Assembly: GCA_027030245.1 (NCBI GenBank)
Contig: JALVFE010000035.1
Span: 124,001-188,000, forward strand
Origin: Melioribacteraceae bacterium
GTDB lineage: Bacteria > Bacteroidota > Ignavibacteria > Ignavibacteriales > Melioribacteraceae
Length of the DNA: 64,000 bases
Direction: 5' to 3'
Made by a program: the position numbers and the translations under genes. Below are positions 52,145-61,845 of the stretch, piece by piece. The notes below the pieces were generated by a model. That model did no database searches. It was not told the DNA's origin and worked only from the letters and a program-made list of their open reading frames with translations. Numbering within the stretch: position 1 is the stretch's first letter; each line of letters starts with the position of its first letter.

Positions 52145-54763
52145 TTAATTAACTTTCACAAATTTAACTTTATCGCCGTCCATTGTGGCTTTCACCGTGT
52201 CGCCAGGTTCAAATTTACCCATCAGCAATTCCGTTGCCAACGGATTAACAAGGTATCTTTGAATGGTTCGTTTCAACGGTCTTGCGCCGAACGTTACATC
52301 GTAACCGGTTTTAAGCAAGAATTCTTTCACGGAATCGTCCACTTCCAGTTTCAAATTCTTTTCTTTCAACATAAAATCCACGCGTTGCAATTGAATGTCG
52401 ATAATTTGTTTCAATTCCGATTTCAACAACGGTTTGAAAAGAACAACTTCGTCAATACGGTTCAAAAATTCGGGTCTTATTGTTTTCCTTAACAAATCGT
52501 TCAATTTGTATCTTAACTCTTCAAGTATTTCTTGATAATTATTCTCATTAAACTGCTCAAGTTTTTCTTGAATTAAATGCGAACCGATATTTGACGTCAT
52601 AATAATAATCGTATTTTTGAAATCCACCGTTCTACCTTGGTTATCGGTCAATCTTCCGTCGTCTAATACTTGCAACAGAATATTGAAAACATCGGGATGC
52701 GCTTTTTCTATTTCGTCCAAAAGCACAACCGAGTATGGTCTTCTTCTTACCGCTTCGGTCAATTGTCCGCCTTCTTCATATCCAACGTAACCCGGAGGCG
52801 CTCCAACCAAACGGGATACAGAATGTTTTTCCATGTATTCGGACATATCGATTCTAATCATCGCATGTTCATCGTTAAACAGGAAATCCGCCAAAGCTCT
52901 TGCCAATTCGGTTTTACCCACACCGGTCGTACCGATAAATATAAACGAACCGATAGGACGCGAAGAGTCTTGCAAGCCGGCACGGGATCTTCTAATTGCG
53001 TTTGCCACTGCCCGCACGGCTTCATCCTGACCAACAACACGTTTATGTAATTCCTCTTCCATACGTAACAGTTTGCTTCTTTCGCTTTCCAGCATTTTGC
53101 TTACGGGAATTCCTGTCCATTTTGCAACTATTTCAGCTATATCCTCAGCTTCAACTTCTTCCTTCAGCATTTTTTTATTCTTCTGAATCTCTGCCAGTTG
53201 TTTGGTTTCTTCTTCAAGCTTTTTCTGCAGTTCAACTATTTTACCGTAACGGATTTCGGCAACTTTACCCAAATCGCCTTCACGTTCATATTTATCGGCT
53301 TGGATTTTCAAATTTTCTATTTCGCTTTTCAAGTTGCGGATAGTTTTTATTTTTTCTTTTTCAAGTTGCCAATGAGCTCTGAGTTCGTTGCGTTCTTCTT
53401 CAAGATTGCTAAGTTCTTTTTCCAATTCTTCCAATCTCGATTTCGATTGTTCGTCTTTTTCGCGTTTCAGTGCTTCTTTTTCAATTTCAAGCTGTTTAAT
53501 TTTCCTTTCGATTGCATCCAACTCTTCAGGCATCGAATCGATTTCTATCCTTAATTTAGATGCCGCTTCGTCAATCAAGTCGATAGCTTTATCCGGTAAG
53601 AATCTATCGGTAATATATCTGCTTGAAAGTTGAACAGCCGCAACAATTGCTCCGTCGGTAATTCTAACACCATGATGCACTTCGTACCGTTCTTTCAATC
53701 CTCGTAAAATGGAAATAGCGTCTTCTTCGCTGGGTTCTTGAATGATTACCGGTTGAAATCTACGTTCGAGAGCCGCATCTTTTTCTATATGCTTTTTGTA
53801 TTCTTTAAGGGTTGTTGCACCGATTGCGTGTAATTCTCCGCGAGCCAATGCGGGTTTAAGAATATTCGCCGCATCCATCGCTCCGTCGGTTTTTCCCGCT
53901 CCAACCAACTGATGCATCTCGTCGATAAATAAAATGATTTCTCCGTTCGAATCTTGAACTTCTTTTACAACAGCTTTGACCCTTTCTTCGAACTGACCGC
54001 GGAATTGTGTTCCGGCTACCAAAGCGCCTAAATCCAAAGCAATTATTCTTTTGGATTTTAAGTTTTCCGGAACGTCGCCCGAAACTATACGCTGTGCAAT
54101 TCCTTCGGCAATCGCGGTTTTACCAACGCCCGGTTCGCCAATTAAAACCGGATTGTTTTTCGTTCGTCTTGATAAAACTTGCAATACCCGCCGGATTTCT
54201 TCGTCGCGACCGATAACGGGATCGAGTTTACCCGACCTGGCAAGTTCGGTTAAATCCCTACCGAACTTTTTAAGCGATTGATAAGTATCTTCCGCATTTT
54301 GCGATGTTACCCGCTGGGAACCCCGGATATCTTTCAAAGCCGCTAAGACCACATCCCTCGAAATTCCGTTATCTCTCAACAGTTGTCCTACTTTCCCGTC
54401 GTCTTCCGTTAAAGCAAGCAGTAAGTGCTCGGTTGAAATAAATTCATCTTTAAGGTTGCGTGCTTCTTCGGCCGCTTTATCCAAAAGTTTTGCCGTTGCC
54501 ATCGATAACTGTTGATTACCAACTCCGGCTCCGGTTACTTTCGGCAAAGCTTCCAAAAGTTCACCGATTTTTACTTTAAGCAAACTGACATTCGCGCCGG
54601 TTTTTTGAATCATCGATTCGGCAACGCCACCGGCATCTTGAAGCATTGCAGCAAACAAGTGTTCCGGTTCTACTATTTGATTGTTATAGTTTTGTGCAAT
54701 CTCAACTGCATTTTGAACCGTTTCCTGTGCCTTAATCGTTAATTTGTCGAAATTAAATGCCAT
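52145..54763 (-). CDS. clpB: ClpB disaggregase
   Basis: An 872-residue Hsp100 chaperone: Clp N-domain (about 1-145), first AAA+ module with Walker A GEPGVGKT (about 207), the long coiled-coil middle domain (about 410-525, rich in Glu/Lys/Leu), second AAA+ module with Walker A GTTGVGKT (about 612) and a C-terminal D2-small domain. It rescues aggregated proteins with DnaK. A strong GAGAGGTGG ribosome-binding site precedes the ATG. The last 20 or so codons differ slightly from the displaced tail 1.2 kb downstream, and no terminator hairpin follows this stop, both pointing to an insertion at the gene's 3' end. Confidence 0.97.
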   Translation of the reverse strand: MAFNFDKLTIKAQETVQNAVEIAQNYNNQIVEPEHLFAAMLQDAGGVAESMIQKTGANVSLLKVKIGELLEALPKVTGAGVGNQQLSMATAKLLDKAAEEARNLKDEFISTEHLLLALTEDDGKVGQLLRDNGISRDVVLAALKDIRGSQRVTSQNAEDTYQSLKKFGRDLTELARSGKLDPVIGRDEEIRRVLQVLSRRTKNNPVLIGEPGVGKTAIAEGIAQRIVSGDVPENLKSKRIIALDLGALVAGTQFRGQFEERVKAVVKEVQDSNGEIILFIDEMHQLVGAGKTDGAMDAANILKPALARGELHAIGATTLKEYKKHIEKDAALERRFQPVIIQEPSEEDAISILRGLKERYEVHHGVRITDGAIVAAVQLSSRYITDRFLPDKAIDLIDEAASKLRIEIDSMPEELDAIERKIKQLEIEKEALKREKDEQSKSRLEELEKELSNLEEERNELRAHWQLEKEKIKTIRNLKSEIENLKIQADKYEREGDLGKVAEIRYGKIVELQKKLEEETKQLAEIQKNKKMLKEEVEAEDIAEIVAKWTGIPVSKMLESERSKLLRMEEELHKRVVGQDEAVRAVANAIRRSRAGLQDSSRPIGSFIFIGTTGVGKTELARALADFLFNDEHAMIRIDMSEYMEKHSVSRLVGAPPGYVGYEEGGQLTEAVRRRPYSVVLLDEIEKAHPDVFNILLQVLDDGRLTDNQGRTVDFKNTIIIMTSNIGSHLIQEKLEQFNENNYQEILEELRYKLNDLLRKTIRPEFLNRIDEVVLFKPLLKSELKQIIDIQLQRVDFMLKEKNLKLEVDDSVKEFLLKTGYDVTFGARPLKRTIQRYLVNPLATELLMGKFEPGDTVKATMDGDKVKFVKVN

Positions 54764-54795
54764 AATTCCACCTCTCTTTTCACATTTGTTTTTTA

Positions 54796-54812
54796 ATATC
54801 GAATCCCGATAT
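54796..54812. promoter_or_regulatory. Short inverted repeat in the clpB upstream region
   Basis: ATATCG (54796-54801), spacer AATCC, CGATAT (54807-54812), 33 bp before the clpB start. It could be a stress-regulator operator; it does not match the CIRCE element. Confidence 0.3.
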
Positions 54813-54919
54813 CAAAATTTCGCTAATGATACAATTCATTAATAAAAAAGTTTCCCGGATAATCTTTATCAACTAACAATTTTTTATTTAGCAAACTGCG
54901 AGGTGAGTTTAATAAGAAT

Positions 54920-55633
54920 TCACTTCTCACTTTTAACGGCTAAAATCTTGATTACAAAGCCAATTGAATCGGGAACCACAAAACTTGTATCTTGCTGAAC
55001 GTAGTTTTTTGAATATGCGGTCAATCCCCATTTTGTTCTGTCTATAAAAAATTTATCCGTCGTTGCTCTTAACGTATCTTTTTTAATGTTTACTTCTACT
55101 TTAAATTTAATATTTCTGATTTTGTCGAATATTTTCATATAGCCGGAAACTAAATATTTATCCGGTCCAATTTTCCTGAGGTTTTCTATTTTAAATGCCG
55201 ATGTGGGATATTTCCGAGTGTTAAAAAATTCGGGGGATTTTAGAACTTTTTCCAACACGGTTTTCATTAATTTATAATCTATATCAACATCTTTTATGCT
55301 ATCCATTGCAACGTAGAAGATACCGCCAGTAAGTTCGTTATTCAATACGCTTAAATAGCCTTCTTCAAACTTAACATAACCTTTATGACGGCTGATCGAC
55401 CAATTTACAATGCTGCTATCGGTATTAACAATGTATTTTACGGAATTGGGCGGTTCATCTGTTGTGGTCTTAAAAGGATCGAATTTATTTGCGGTATCAG
55501 GTTTAACTTCCGCCGATTTAGCCGATCTTTCTTCTGTTAGCTTTTCGGTATCATCGTTATTTTTCGAAAAATAAAAAACAAATATCAATAAAACAGCACC
55601 AATACCTATAAGAGCCGCAATGCTTTTTCGCAT
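54920..55633 (-). CDS. YceI-like domain protein, membrane-anchored
   Basis: A 237-residue protein with a membrane helix or signal anchor (about residues 5-23), a polar linker rich in Thr/Glu/Asp (about 24-65) and a YceI-like lipocalin domain (about 67-235). Diagnostic parts are SIVNWSISRHKGYVKFEEG, MKTVLEKVLKSPEFFNTRKY, PTSAFKIENL and the late RTKWGLTAYSK. YceI proteins bind isoprenoid or other lipid chains. It follows the cbb3 operon but is separated from it by a terminator, so it is probably transcribed separately. Confidence 0.88.
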   Translation of the reverse strand: MRKSIAALIGIGAVLLIFVFYFSKNNDDTEKLTEERSAKSAEVKPDTANKFDPFKTTTDEPPNSVKYIVNTDSSIVNWSISRHKGYVKFEEGYLSVLNNELTGGIFYVAMDSIKDVDIDYKLMKTVLEKVLKSPEFFNTRKYPTSAFKIENLRKIGPDKYLVSGYMKIFDKIRNIKFKVEVNIKKDTLRATTDKFFIDRTKWGLTAYSKNYVQQDTSFVVPDSIGFVIKILAVKSEK

Positions 55634-55693
55634 TAAGTTCCTTTCTTAAACAATTTTTTTTAAGTTCAAAGGTATGAAATAATAATAAAAAAA

Positions 55694-55712
55694 CCCGCAA
55701 TTAAATTGCGGG
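55694..55712 (-). terminator. Terminator at the end of the cbb3 oxidase operon
   Basis: CCCGCAAT, loop TAA, ATTGCGGG, with A-rich sequence to the left and T-rich sequence to the right, so it can work in both directions. It lies 21 bp after the ccoP stop. Confidence 0.85.
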
Positions 55713-55733
55713 TTTTTTAATAACCAAATTCTA

Positions 55734-56555
55734 TTATTTGGCTTCGTACAAATCTCCTTCCGGAGCTTTCGGATTGGGCGGATTTGTACCGTGTAGTTTA
55801 ACCAAAATATAACTGGCTACATTTCGTATATCCTGCGGACTTAATTGAGCTTCCCATGTAGGCATACCTTTTGCCGCCACGCCGTATTTTATCGTTTTGA
55901 ATAAGTCTTTTATATCATTTCCGTGAATCCAATAATTATCGGTCAGATTAGGTCCAACCAAACCTTGACCTTGAGTACCATGGCAAGCAGCGCAGTTTTT
56001 GGTATAAACTTCCTCGCCGCTTTTCAAATCCCCTTCGTCATCGGTCACTGTAACGGAATTTTCGTCAATAAGAGCTCCGCTGGATTTAAGAGCTTCGCGT
56101 TGCATTGCGGCAACTCTCATTTCTACGGCATATTCTTCTTCTTGAACGTTTCCACTACCAACAACGTGGAAATAAATCATGTAAGCGGCAGCCCAAATAA
56201 CCGTACCGTAAAGAATCGCATTAAACCATGGGGGAATCCGGTTATTCAGTTCGCGTATACCGTCGTATTCATGGTCGAGCAAAAGTTTTTCCTCTTCTTC
56301 AATGGAAGAAGGTTTGGATGTGCCGAATATTTTTTTGAATCCTTTGCCCTCCGAATCATTTTTCTCTGAATAAACCATTACCAACCAGAGGACAATAATT
56401 ACAAAAAATACGACAATGGCAACCATTACTTGGATTACCGTCGATAAAGAATCATGAGAGCCGTTTTCTGCATACAACGAATTTGAAAAAAGAAGCAGAA
56501 AAATTCCCATGAGCAAAAATTTAAATATTTTGTGTTTTCTCATTTTTATTCTCAT
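55734..56555 (-). CDS. ccoP: cbb3-type cytochrome c oxidase subunit CcoP, single heme
   Basis: A 273-residue protein; an internal ATG at 56543 (MRKHK) may be the real start. There is a signal-like helix (about 9-28), a second helix (about 37-62), the CcoP linker HEYDGIRELNNRIPPWF and a third helix (about 110-132), then one cytochrome c domain with heme motif CAACH near residue 192 and a likely Met ligand in KGMPTW. Classical CcoP has two c-type hemes, so this is a one-heme form. It ends the ccoI-S-NO-Q-P operon and its start overlaps ccoQ. Confidence 0.92.
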   Translation of the reverse strand: MRIKMRKHKIFKFLLMGIFLLLFSNSLYAENGSHDSLSTVIQVMVAIVVFFVIIVLWLVMVYSEKNDSEGKGFKKIFGTSKPSSIEEEEKLLLDHEYDGIRELNNRIPPWFNAILYGTVIWAAAYMIYFHVVGSGNVQEEEYAVEMRVAAMQREALKSSGALIDENSVTVTDDEGDLKSGEEVYTKNCAACHGTQGQGLVGPNLTDNYWIHGNDIKDLFKTIKYGVAAKGMPTWEAQLSPQDIRNVASYILVKLHGTNPPNPKAPEGDLYEAK

Positions 56556-56736
56556 TGTTTGTTATAAATTCTTCATTATCATCTTCCAAAGGGATGTTTT
56601 TCATTTCATTCACGGTTTCTTTATCCATAAACACCAATCTTATTACAACCAAGACAAAAGCAAAAACAAAAAGTATCAAAGTTATTACGGGATAAACCGA
56701 AACATCCTCTATTGAACTTAAAAGATTTGAAAACAT
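56521..56736 (-). CDS. ccoQ: CcoQ/FixQ-like cbb3 oxidase subunit
   Basis: A 71-residue protein with one membrane helix (about 14-36, VYPVITLILFVFAFVLVVIR) followed by MDKETVNEMKNIPLEDD, the usual cytoplasmic motif of FixQ/CcoQ. The Asn/Lys-rich tail is unusual. The gene overlaps the 5' end of ccoP by about 20-35 bp depending on the ccoP start, and lies 13 bp after ccoNO. Confidence 0.85.
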   Translation of the reverse strand: MFSNLLSSIEDVSVYPVITLILFVFAFVLVVIRLVFMDKETVNEMKNIPLEDDNEEFITNNENKNEKTQNI

Positions 56737-56749
56737 TTAATATCATTCC

Positions 56750-58873
56750 TTATTTTTCTGCGACTTCTTTCTTAATGTCAGTACCCAATCTTTGCAAATA
56801 TGCAATCAAAGCGATTATGTCTTTATTCGGATCGGCATCAATCCCGCTTTGCATCAAATCGTTTGCAATTTCGTTAGCTTGTTTTTCCAAATCGGCAATT
56901 GCTTGATTTTCGTAACCTTCGGGATAAGGAACTCCCAACGTACGCATTGCTGAGATTTTTGCCGGAATCGATTCTTTATCCATATCCCATTCCAAAAGCC
57001 ATGGATATCTGGGCATAAGAGAACCCGGGGACATTTGACGCGGATCTTGCATGTGCAGATAATGCCACATGTTCGAATACTTTTTACCGACTCTGTGCAA
57101 GTCCGGGCCGGTACGTTTCGAACCCCAGAGGAACGGATGATCGTAAACAAATTCGCCCGCTTTCGAATATTCCCCGTAACGTTCCACTTCGGAACGGAAT
57201 GGTCTTACTAATTGAGAGTGACAGCTGTTACATGCTTCCCGTATATAAATATCTCTTCCTTGCAACTCGAGCGGAGTGTAAGGTTTAACCGAAGCGATTG
57301 TCGGGATATTCGATTTAACCAAATATGTCGGAATTACCTCAACCAGTCCGCCAACGATAATTGCGAGAAATACCAAAGCTGTAAAAAGTAAAGTTTTCGA
57401 TTCGATATATCTGTGAATCATTCCGTATTTAAGCGGTTCGGGAGTTCTATCGTAAGGAACTGCTTCCGCTTCTTCTTCCGGAACAAAGCTTCCTTGTTTC
57501 ATCGTTTTATACAAATTGTATACAAGGATTAATAAACCGGTAAAATAAAGTGTTCCGCCGATTGAACGGATGATATACATAGGTACAATTTGTAAAACCG
57601 TTTCCAAGAAGTTCGGATATTTCAACAAACCTAATTCGGTAAATTCTTTCCACATCAAAGACTGGGTTATACCCGACCACCACATGGGGATTACCCATGC
57701 CACAATACCCAACGTACCAATCCAAAAATGAACCGTAGCTAATTTTCTTGAATACAATTTTGTTTTCCACAGTTTAGGTACCATCCAATAAAGCATACCA
57801 AACGTCATAAAACCATTCCAACCCAAAGTACCAACATGCACATGAGCAGGAACCCAATCGGTAAAATGCGCAAGTGCATTCACGTTTTTAAGAGATAACA
57901 TCGGTCCTTCGAAGGTGGACATACCGTATGCGGTAACACCGATTACAAAGAATTTCAAAACCGGATCGTCCCGGACTTTATCCCAAGCGCCTCTTAGGGT
58001 TAACAAACCGTTTAGCATACCACCCCACGAAGGCATCCAGAGCATAATGGAAAATACGGTACCGAGCGATTGAGCCCAGTTAGGTAAAGCGGAATATAAT
58101 AAGTGGTGAGGTCCGGCCCAGATGTAAATAAAAATCAATGTCCAAAAGTGCAGAATCGAAAGTTTGTAAGAAAACACCGGTCTGTTAGCCGCTTTCGGCA
58201 GGTAGTAATACATCAAACCCAAAAACGGCGTGGTCAGGAAAAACGCAACCGCATTATGTCCGTACCACCATTGCACCAAAGCGTCTTGAACGCCGGCATA
58301 TACCGAATAACTTTTCAAGAAAGTAACCGGCAATTCAATTGAGTTACCGATATGCAAAACCGCCACGGTAACAAAAGTCGCAATATAGAACCATGCGGCA
58401 ACATAAATGTGTTTTTCCCTTCTTTTCATCAGGGTTCCAATCATGTTAATGCCGAAAACAACCCACACTACCGCAATTGCGATATCGATAGGCCATTCCA
58501 ATTCGGCATATTCTTTGGAAGTGGTAATACCGGAAACCAAAGTTACCGCTGCGGCAACAATAATTAATTGCCATCCCCAAAAATGGATTTTACTTAACAC
58601 ATCACTAAACATTCTGGTCTTGGAGATGCGCTGCAACGAGTAATAAACGCCTGCAAAAATTGCGTTCCCTACAAACGCAAAAATTGCCGCATTAGTATGC
58701 AGCGGTCGTAATCGCCCAAATGTAGTATAAGGGATACCTAAATTCAAAGCGGGGACATATAGCTGAATAGCTATTGTAACCCCTACGAGCAATGCAACTA
58801 CTCCCCAAAAAATTGTCGCTAGTGCAAACAGTTTCGGGTAGTAATTGTCATACTTGAACTTCTCCACATTCAT
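56750..58873 (-). CDS. ccoN: CcoN-CcoO fusion, cbb3 oxidase catalytic subunit plus mono-heme subunit
   Basis: A 707-residue fusion. Residues about 1-475 are CcoN with about twelve membrane helices and heme/copper ligands in RPLHTNAAIFAF, WYGHNAVAFFL, WAGPHHLLYSALP and HFTDWVPAHVHVG. Residues about 505-707 are CcoO: a membrane helix, then the heme c motif CNSCH in REACNSCHSQLVRPF and the Met ligand region SLMPRYPWL. The junction is at the acidic linker PEEEAEAVPYDRTPEP. Fused ccoNO is typical of Bacteroidota relatives. It gives high-affinity oxygen reduction in the inner membrane. Confidence 0.96.
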   Translation of the reverse strand: MNVEKFKYDNYYPKLFALATIFWGVVALLVGVTIAIQLYVPALNLGIPYTTFGRLRPLHTNAAIFAFVGNAIFAGVYYSLQRISKTRMFSDVLSKIHFWGWQLIIVAAAVTLVSGITTSKEYAELEWPIDIAIAVVWVVFGINMIGTLMKRREKHIYVAAWFYIATFVTVAVLHIGNSIELPVTFLKSYSVYAGVQDALVQWWYGHNAVAFFLTTPFLGLMYYYLPKAANRPVFSYKLSILHFWTLIFIYIWAGPHHLLYSALPNWAQSLGTVFSIMLWMPSWGGMLNGLLTLRGAWDKVRDDPVLKFFVIGVTAYGMSTFEGPMLSLKNVNALAHFTDWVPAHVHVGTLGWNGFMTFGMLYWMVPKLWKTKLYSRKLATVHFWIGTLGIVAWVIPMWWSGITQSLMWKEFTELGLLKYPNFLETVLQIVPMYIIRSIGGTLYFTGLLILVYNLYKTMKQGSFVPEEEAEAVPYDRTPEPLKYGMIHRYIESKTLLFTALVFLAIIVGGLVEVIPTYLVKSNIPTIASVKPYTPLELQGRDIYIREACNSCHSQLVRPFRSEVERYGEYSKAGEFVYDHPFLWGSKRTGPDLHRVGKKYSNMWHYLHMQDPRQMSPGSLMPRYPWLLEWDMDKESIPAKISAMRTLGVPYPEGYENQAIADLEKQANEIANDLMQSGIDADPNKDIIALIAYLQRLGTDIKKEVAEK

Positions 58874-58886
58874 AAAGATACTCCTG

Positions 58887-59105
58887 TTAGTTAATTGAGT
58901 TGTGATTTAATTTATTTGCGCTTTTTTCTGCATCTCCGTTCTTATCTTTTTCTCTGTCATCTTTTATTTCATCATCAAATAATATTCTTACCGACGGCGT
59001 ATATTTATCGTCGTATTGCCCGCTTTTTACCGCCCATAAATAAAGAACTAAAAATAAAATTGCGACCGACAAACTAAAACCTATTAAAATTAAAATAACT
59101 GACAT
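58887..59105 (-). CDS. ccoS: cbb3 oxidase assembly protein CcoS
   Basis: A 72-residue protein with one N-terminal membrane helix and the CcoS motif LWAVKSGQYDD, followed by SVRILFDDE and a charged tail. CcoS is needed for cofactor insertion into the cbb3 oxidase. Its start shares a base with the end of ccoI, and ccoNO follows 13 bp after its stop. Confidence 0.92.
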   Translation of the reverse strand: MSVILILIGFSLSVAILFLVLYLWAVKSGQYDDKYTPSVRILFDDEIKDDREKDKNGDAEKSANKLNHNSIN

Positions 59106-61525
59106 TACAACAATTTCTTGCTTTTTGCAAATGCATTTGTCGTGAAGGTTGTAAATACTACCACGGAAATCGAACTTAACGGCATTAATATTGCTGCAAT
59201 TACCGGCGAGAGCGTTCCCTGTACCGCAAAATAAATTCCTACCAGATTATAAATAAACGAAATAATAAAACTGGCAATAATTATTCGTTTGCTGGTTTTT
59301 GCAAAATTGATAAATTCATCTAACTTTCCAAAAGATTTAGATTCCAGAATTCCGTCGCACGCCGGAGAAAAATTATTTGCGTTTTCGGAGATCGAAATTC
59401 CGACGTCACTTTGTTTTAATGCACCGGCATCGTTCAATCCGTCTCCAATCATTAAAACTTTTTTCCCATTTTGTTGTAAAGATTTAACAAAATCCAATTT
59501 TGCTTGCGGGGTTTGTCTGAACTTCATAATTGTATTTTCACCGAAAATTTTTTGAAGCTCAGGTTTTTCGCTGTCGTTATCTCCGGAAAGCAAGTATAAA
59601 TTGTAATCCCGCTTTAATTTCTTAATTATCTCATCCAAATTTTCTCTGTAAGAATTTTTTATTGCGAAATAACCTCTGGTATTTCCGTCTATGGATAAAA
59701 ACACACGCGTGCTGAGATCTATTTTATTTTCTTCTTGTACGTGATTTACAAACATGCGTGAACCGATTTTTACATGTTTCCCGTTAATAACCGCTTCGAT
59801 TCCCTTTGCCGGAATTTCTTTAAAATCTTTCACATCTCCGGAAACATCGATATCGAATAATTCGTTAATTCCGTTGCTCAAAGGATGAGAAGAGTTGCGC
59901 ACGAGGGTTTTTACCAGCACTTTTTCTTCATCGGTCAGAGGTTCACCTATAAATTTCACGGTAGATGAGCCAGTTTCCGTTAAAGTTCCGGTTTTATCGA
60001 AAACTATATCGGTAATTTCCGACATTGCTTCAACGACGTCCGTGTTTTTAAGATAAAATTTATTCTTTCCGTAAATCCTTAAACTATTTCCCAAAGTAAA
60101 CGGTGTTGATAATGCCAAAGCACACGGACAAGCAATAATTAAAACCGCAGTGAAAGCATTGAATGCAATACTCGACTCGGGCCACCAGTAAATTCCCGCA
60201 ACCGTAGCTATGGAAAGGATAACAAACGTAAAGTATTTACTAACAACATTAACCATTGAGTTAATGTTACTCTGGTATTTTTTACTGAACGCTTCGTTAT
60301 TCCAAAGCTGGGTTAAATAACTTTGCGAAACTTCTTTTATAGTTTCAACTTCAATTGCACCGCCAACCTGCTTTCCGCCTGCGTAAATTAAATCGCCGTT
60401 CACTTTTTCCACAGGATTCGATTCTCCCGTAACAAAACTGTAATCGATAAATCCGCGCCCGTTTATCAAAACCGAATCGGCAGGTACCAATTCGTTATTT
60501 TTAATTATTATTCTGTCCCTAACTTTTAATTTTCCTACCGGCTTTGTGGTTTCTTTTCCGTTTTTTCTAATCGTAACGGCTATCGGGAAATACGATTTGT
60601 AATTCCTCTCGAAGTTCAGCGCATCGTACGTCTTGTTTTGGAATATTCTTCCAACGAGTAACAGAAAAACCAAAGCAGTCATTGAATCCAAATAACCAAC
60701 GCCCGTATTCGTTAAAATCTCAATCAGACTTCGCGTAAACAATACAATAATACCGAGCGATACCGGTACATCGATATTTACAATTTTCTTTTTAAGACCT
60801 TTATATGCCGATACGAAATATTCGCTTGCACTGTAAAAAAACACGGGGAGGGCGAACAATATATTCAAGTAACCAAATGTTTCTTTCAATACGTCACGCG
60901 AAAAACTTTCTACGTGCAAATATTCGGGAAAACTGAACAACATAATGTTACCGAACGCAAAACCAGCAATGCCAATCTTGTAAGCTAATTTTTTATTATG
61001 CGAATTTGTTTTCTCTTTCTGTTTTCCTTCGAGGTTCAAATCTGGTTCGTAACCTATCGAATCGAGCAATCGTACAACTTCTTTCAGAGTAATTTCTTTT
61101 TCGGAATATTGAATTGTAACAATCTTTTTTAAAAAGTCCGCCCGCGAAAATTTTATGCCCGGATTCAATTTAAATAGGTTTTCCAAAATCCAAATGCACG
61201 AACTGCAATGCATTTGAGGAATACTAAATGTAACTTTGGTAGTATTTCCGTCGGTAAAATCAATTAATTCTTCTTTTAGTTGGGGATCATCCAGAAAATC
61301 ATAGTTACGTTTAATTTCTTTCTTTTGTGAAATACCAGGATTTTCATCGAGTGTATAGTAAGTGCAGAGGTTATTTTGGTCTAATATTTCGTATACGGTT
61401 TTGCAGCCGTTACAACAAAACACTTTATCGTCTATACGGATATCATCCGTATCGCAGTCTTCCCCGCAATGATAGCATTTTAATTCAACCCCGGCGGGCA
61501 TATATTTATCTGTTTCTATCATCAA
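59105..61525 (-). CDS. ccoI: Copper-transporting P-type ATPase CcoI type
   Basis: An 806-residue P1B ATPase. The N-terminus has a cysteine-rich metal-binding module (CYHCGEDC at about 18-25, CCNGCK at about 38-43), then an HMA domain with the CSSC motif in PQMHCSSCIWILENL. Six to eight membrane helices include the CPC copper site (ACPCALALS). The phosphorylation motif DKTGTLT is near residue 508, and the hinge motif GDGLND follows. It supplies copper for assembly of the cbb3 oxidase, as its position at the head of the operon indicates. The extra N-terminal cysteine module is common in CcoI of this phylum. Confidence 0.95.
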   Translation of the reverse strand: MMIETDKYMPAGVELKCYHCGEDCDTDDIRIDDKVFCCNGCKTVYEILDQNNLCTYYTLDENPGISQKKEIKRNYDFLDDPQLKEELIDFTDGNTTKVTFSIPQMHCSSCIWILENLFKLNPGIKFSRADFLKKIVTIQYSEKEITLKEVVRLLDSIGYEPDLNLEGKQKEKTNSHNKKLAYKIGIAGFAFGNIMLFSFPEYLHVESFSRDVLKETFGYLNILFALPVFFYSASEYFVSAYKGLKKKIVNIDVPVSLGIIVLFTRSLIEILTNTGVGYLDSMTALVFLLLVGRIFQNKTYDALNFERNYKSYFPIAVTIRKNGKETTKPVGKLKVRDRIIIKNNELVPADSVLINGRGFIDYSFVTGESNPVEKVNGDLIYAGGKQVGGAIEVETIKEVSQSYLTQLWNNEAFSKKYQSNINSMVNVVSKYFTFVILSIATVAGIYWWPESSIAFNAFTAVLIIACPCALALSTPFTLGNSLRIYGKNKFYLKNTDVVEAMSEITDIVFDKTGTLTETGSSTVKFIGEPLTDEEKVLVKTLVRNSSHPLSNGINELFDIDVSGDVKDFKEIPAKGIEAVINGKHVKIGSRMFVNHVQEENKIDLSTRVFLSIDGNTRGYFAIKNSYRENLDEIIKKLKRDYNLYLLSGDNDSEKPELQKIFGENTIMKFRQTPQAKLDFVKSLQQNGKKVLMIGDGLNDAGALKQSDVGISISENANNFSPACDGILESKSFGKLDEFINFAKTSKRIIIASFIISFIYNLVGIYFAVQGTLSPVIAAILMPLSSISVVVFTTFTTNAFAKSKKLL

Positions 61526-61845
61526 AACAAGTTTTAATAATGTTCGGGAAGAATTCAGAATAAAAATTCTTATTTTCGGATTTATAATAACAAATAATTA
61601 ATAAATAATAAAGAAAAAATCACACAAAATGTCCTAAAATAAGTTTTCTACATTTGAATTTAGCTTAATTTGAGGCATAACTTTAGACCATAAAACATTT
61701 TGCGAAATTTAATCCGGATTTTAACATCAATTTCACTCATGATTTACACCTTGACAGAGCATTTTTATTATTCCACTCATAAAATTTGAAGTTGATATTT
61801 TAAAAAAAGTTTTTATAATCCGTTAAAAATTCCAAGGGATTAACC
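61526..61845. other. 320-bp divergent intergenic region between ccoI and the lipoprotein gene
   Basis: It holds the plus-strand promoter at 61792-61819. No clear FNR-type palindrome (TTGAT-N4-ATCAA) was found upstream of ccoI, and no gene is evident. The DNA is AT-rich with weak inverted repeats only. Confidence 0.6.
61792..61819 (+). promoter_or_regulatory. Promoter of the small lipoprotein gene
   Basis: TTGATA (61792-61797), 16-bp spacer, perfect TATAAT (61814-61819). The start codon is at 61846 with an AAGGGA ribosome-binding site 6 bp before it. Confidence 0.65.
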
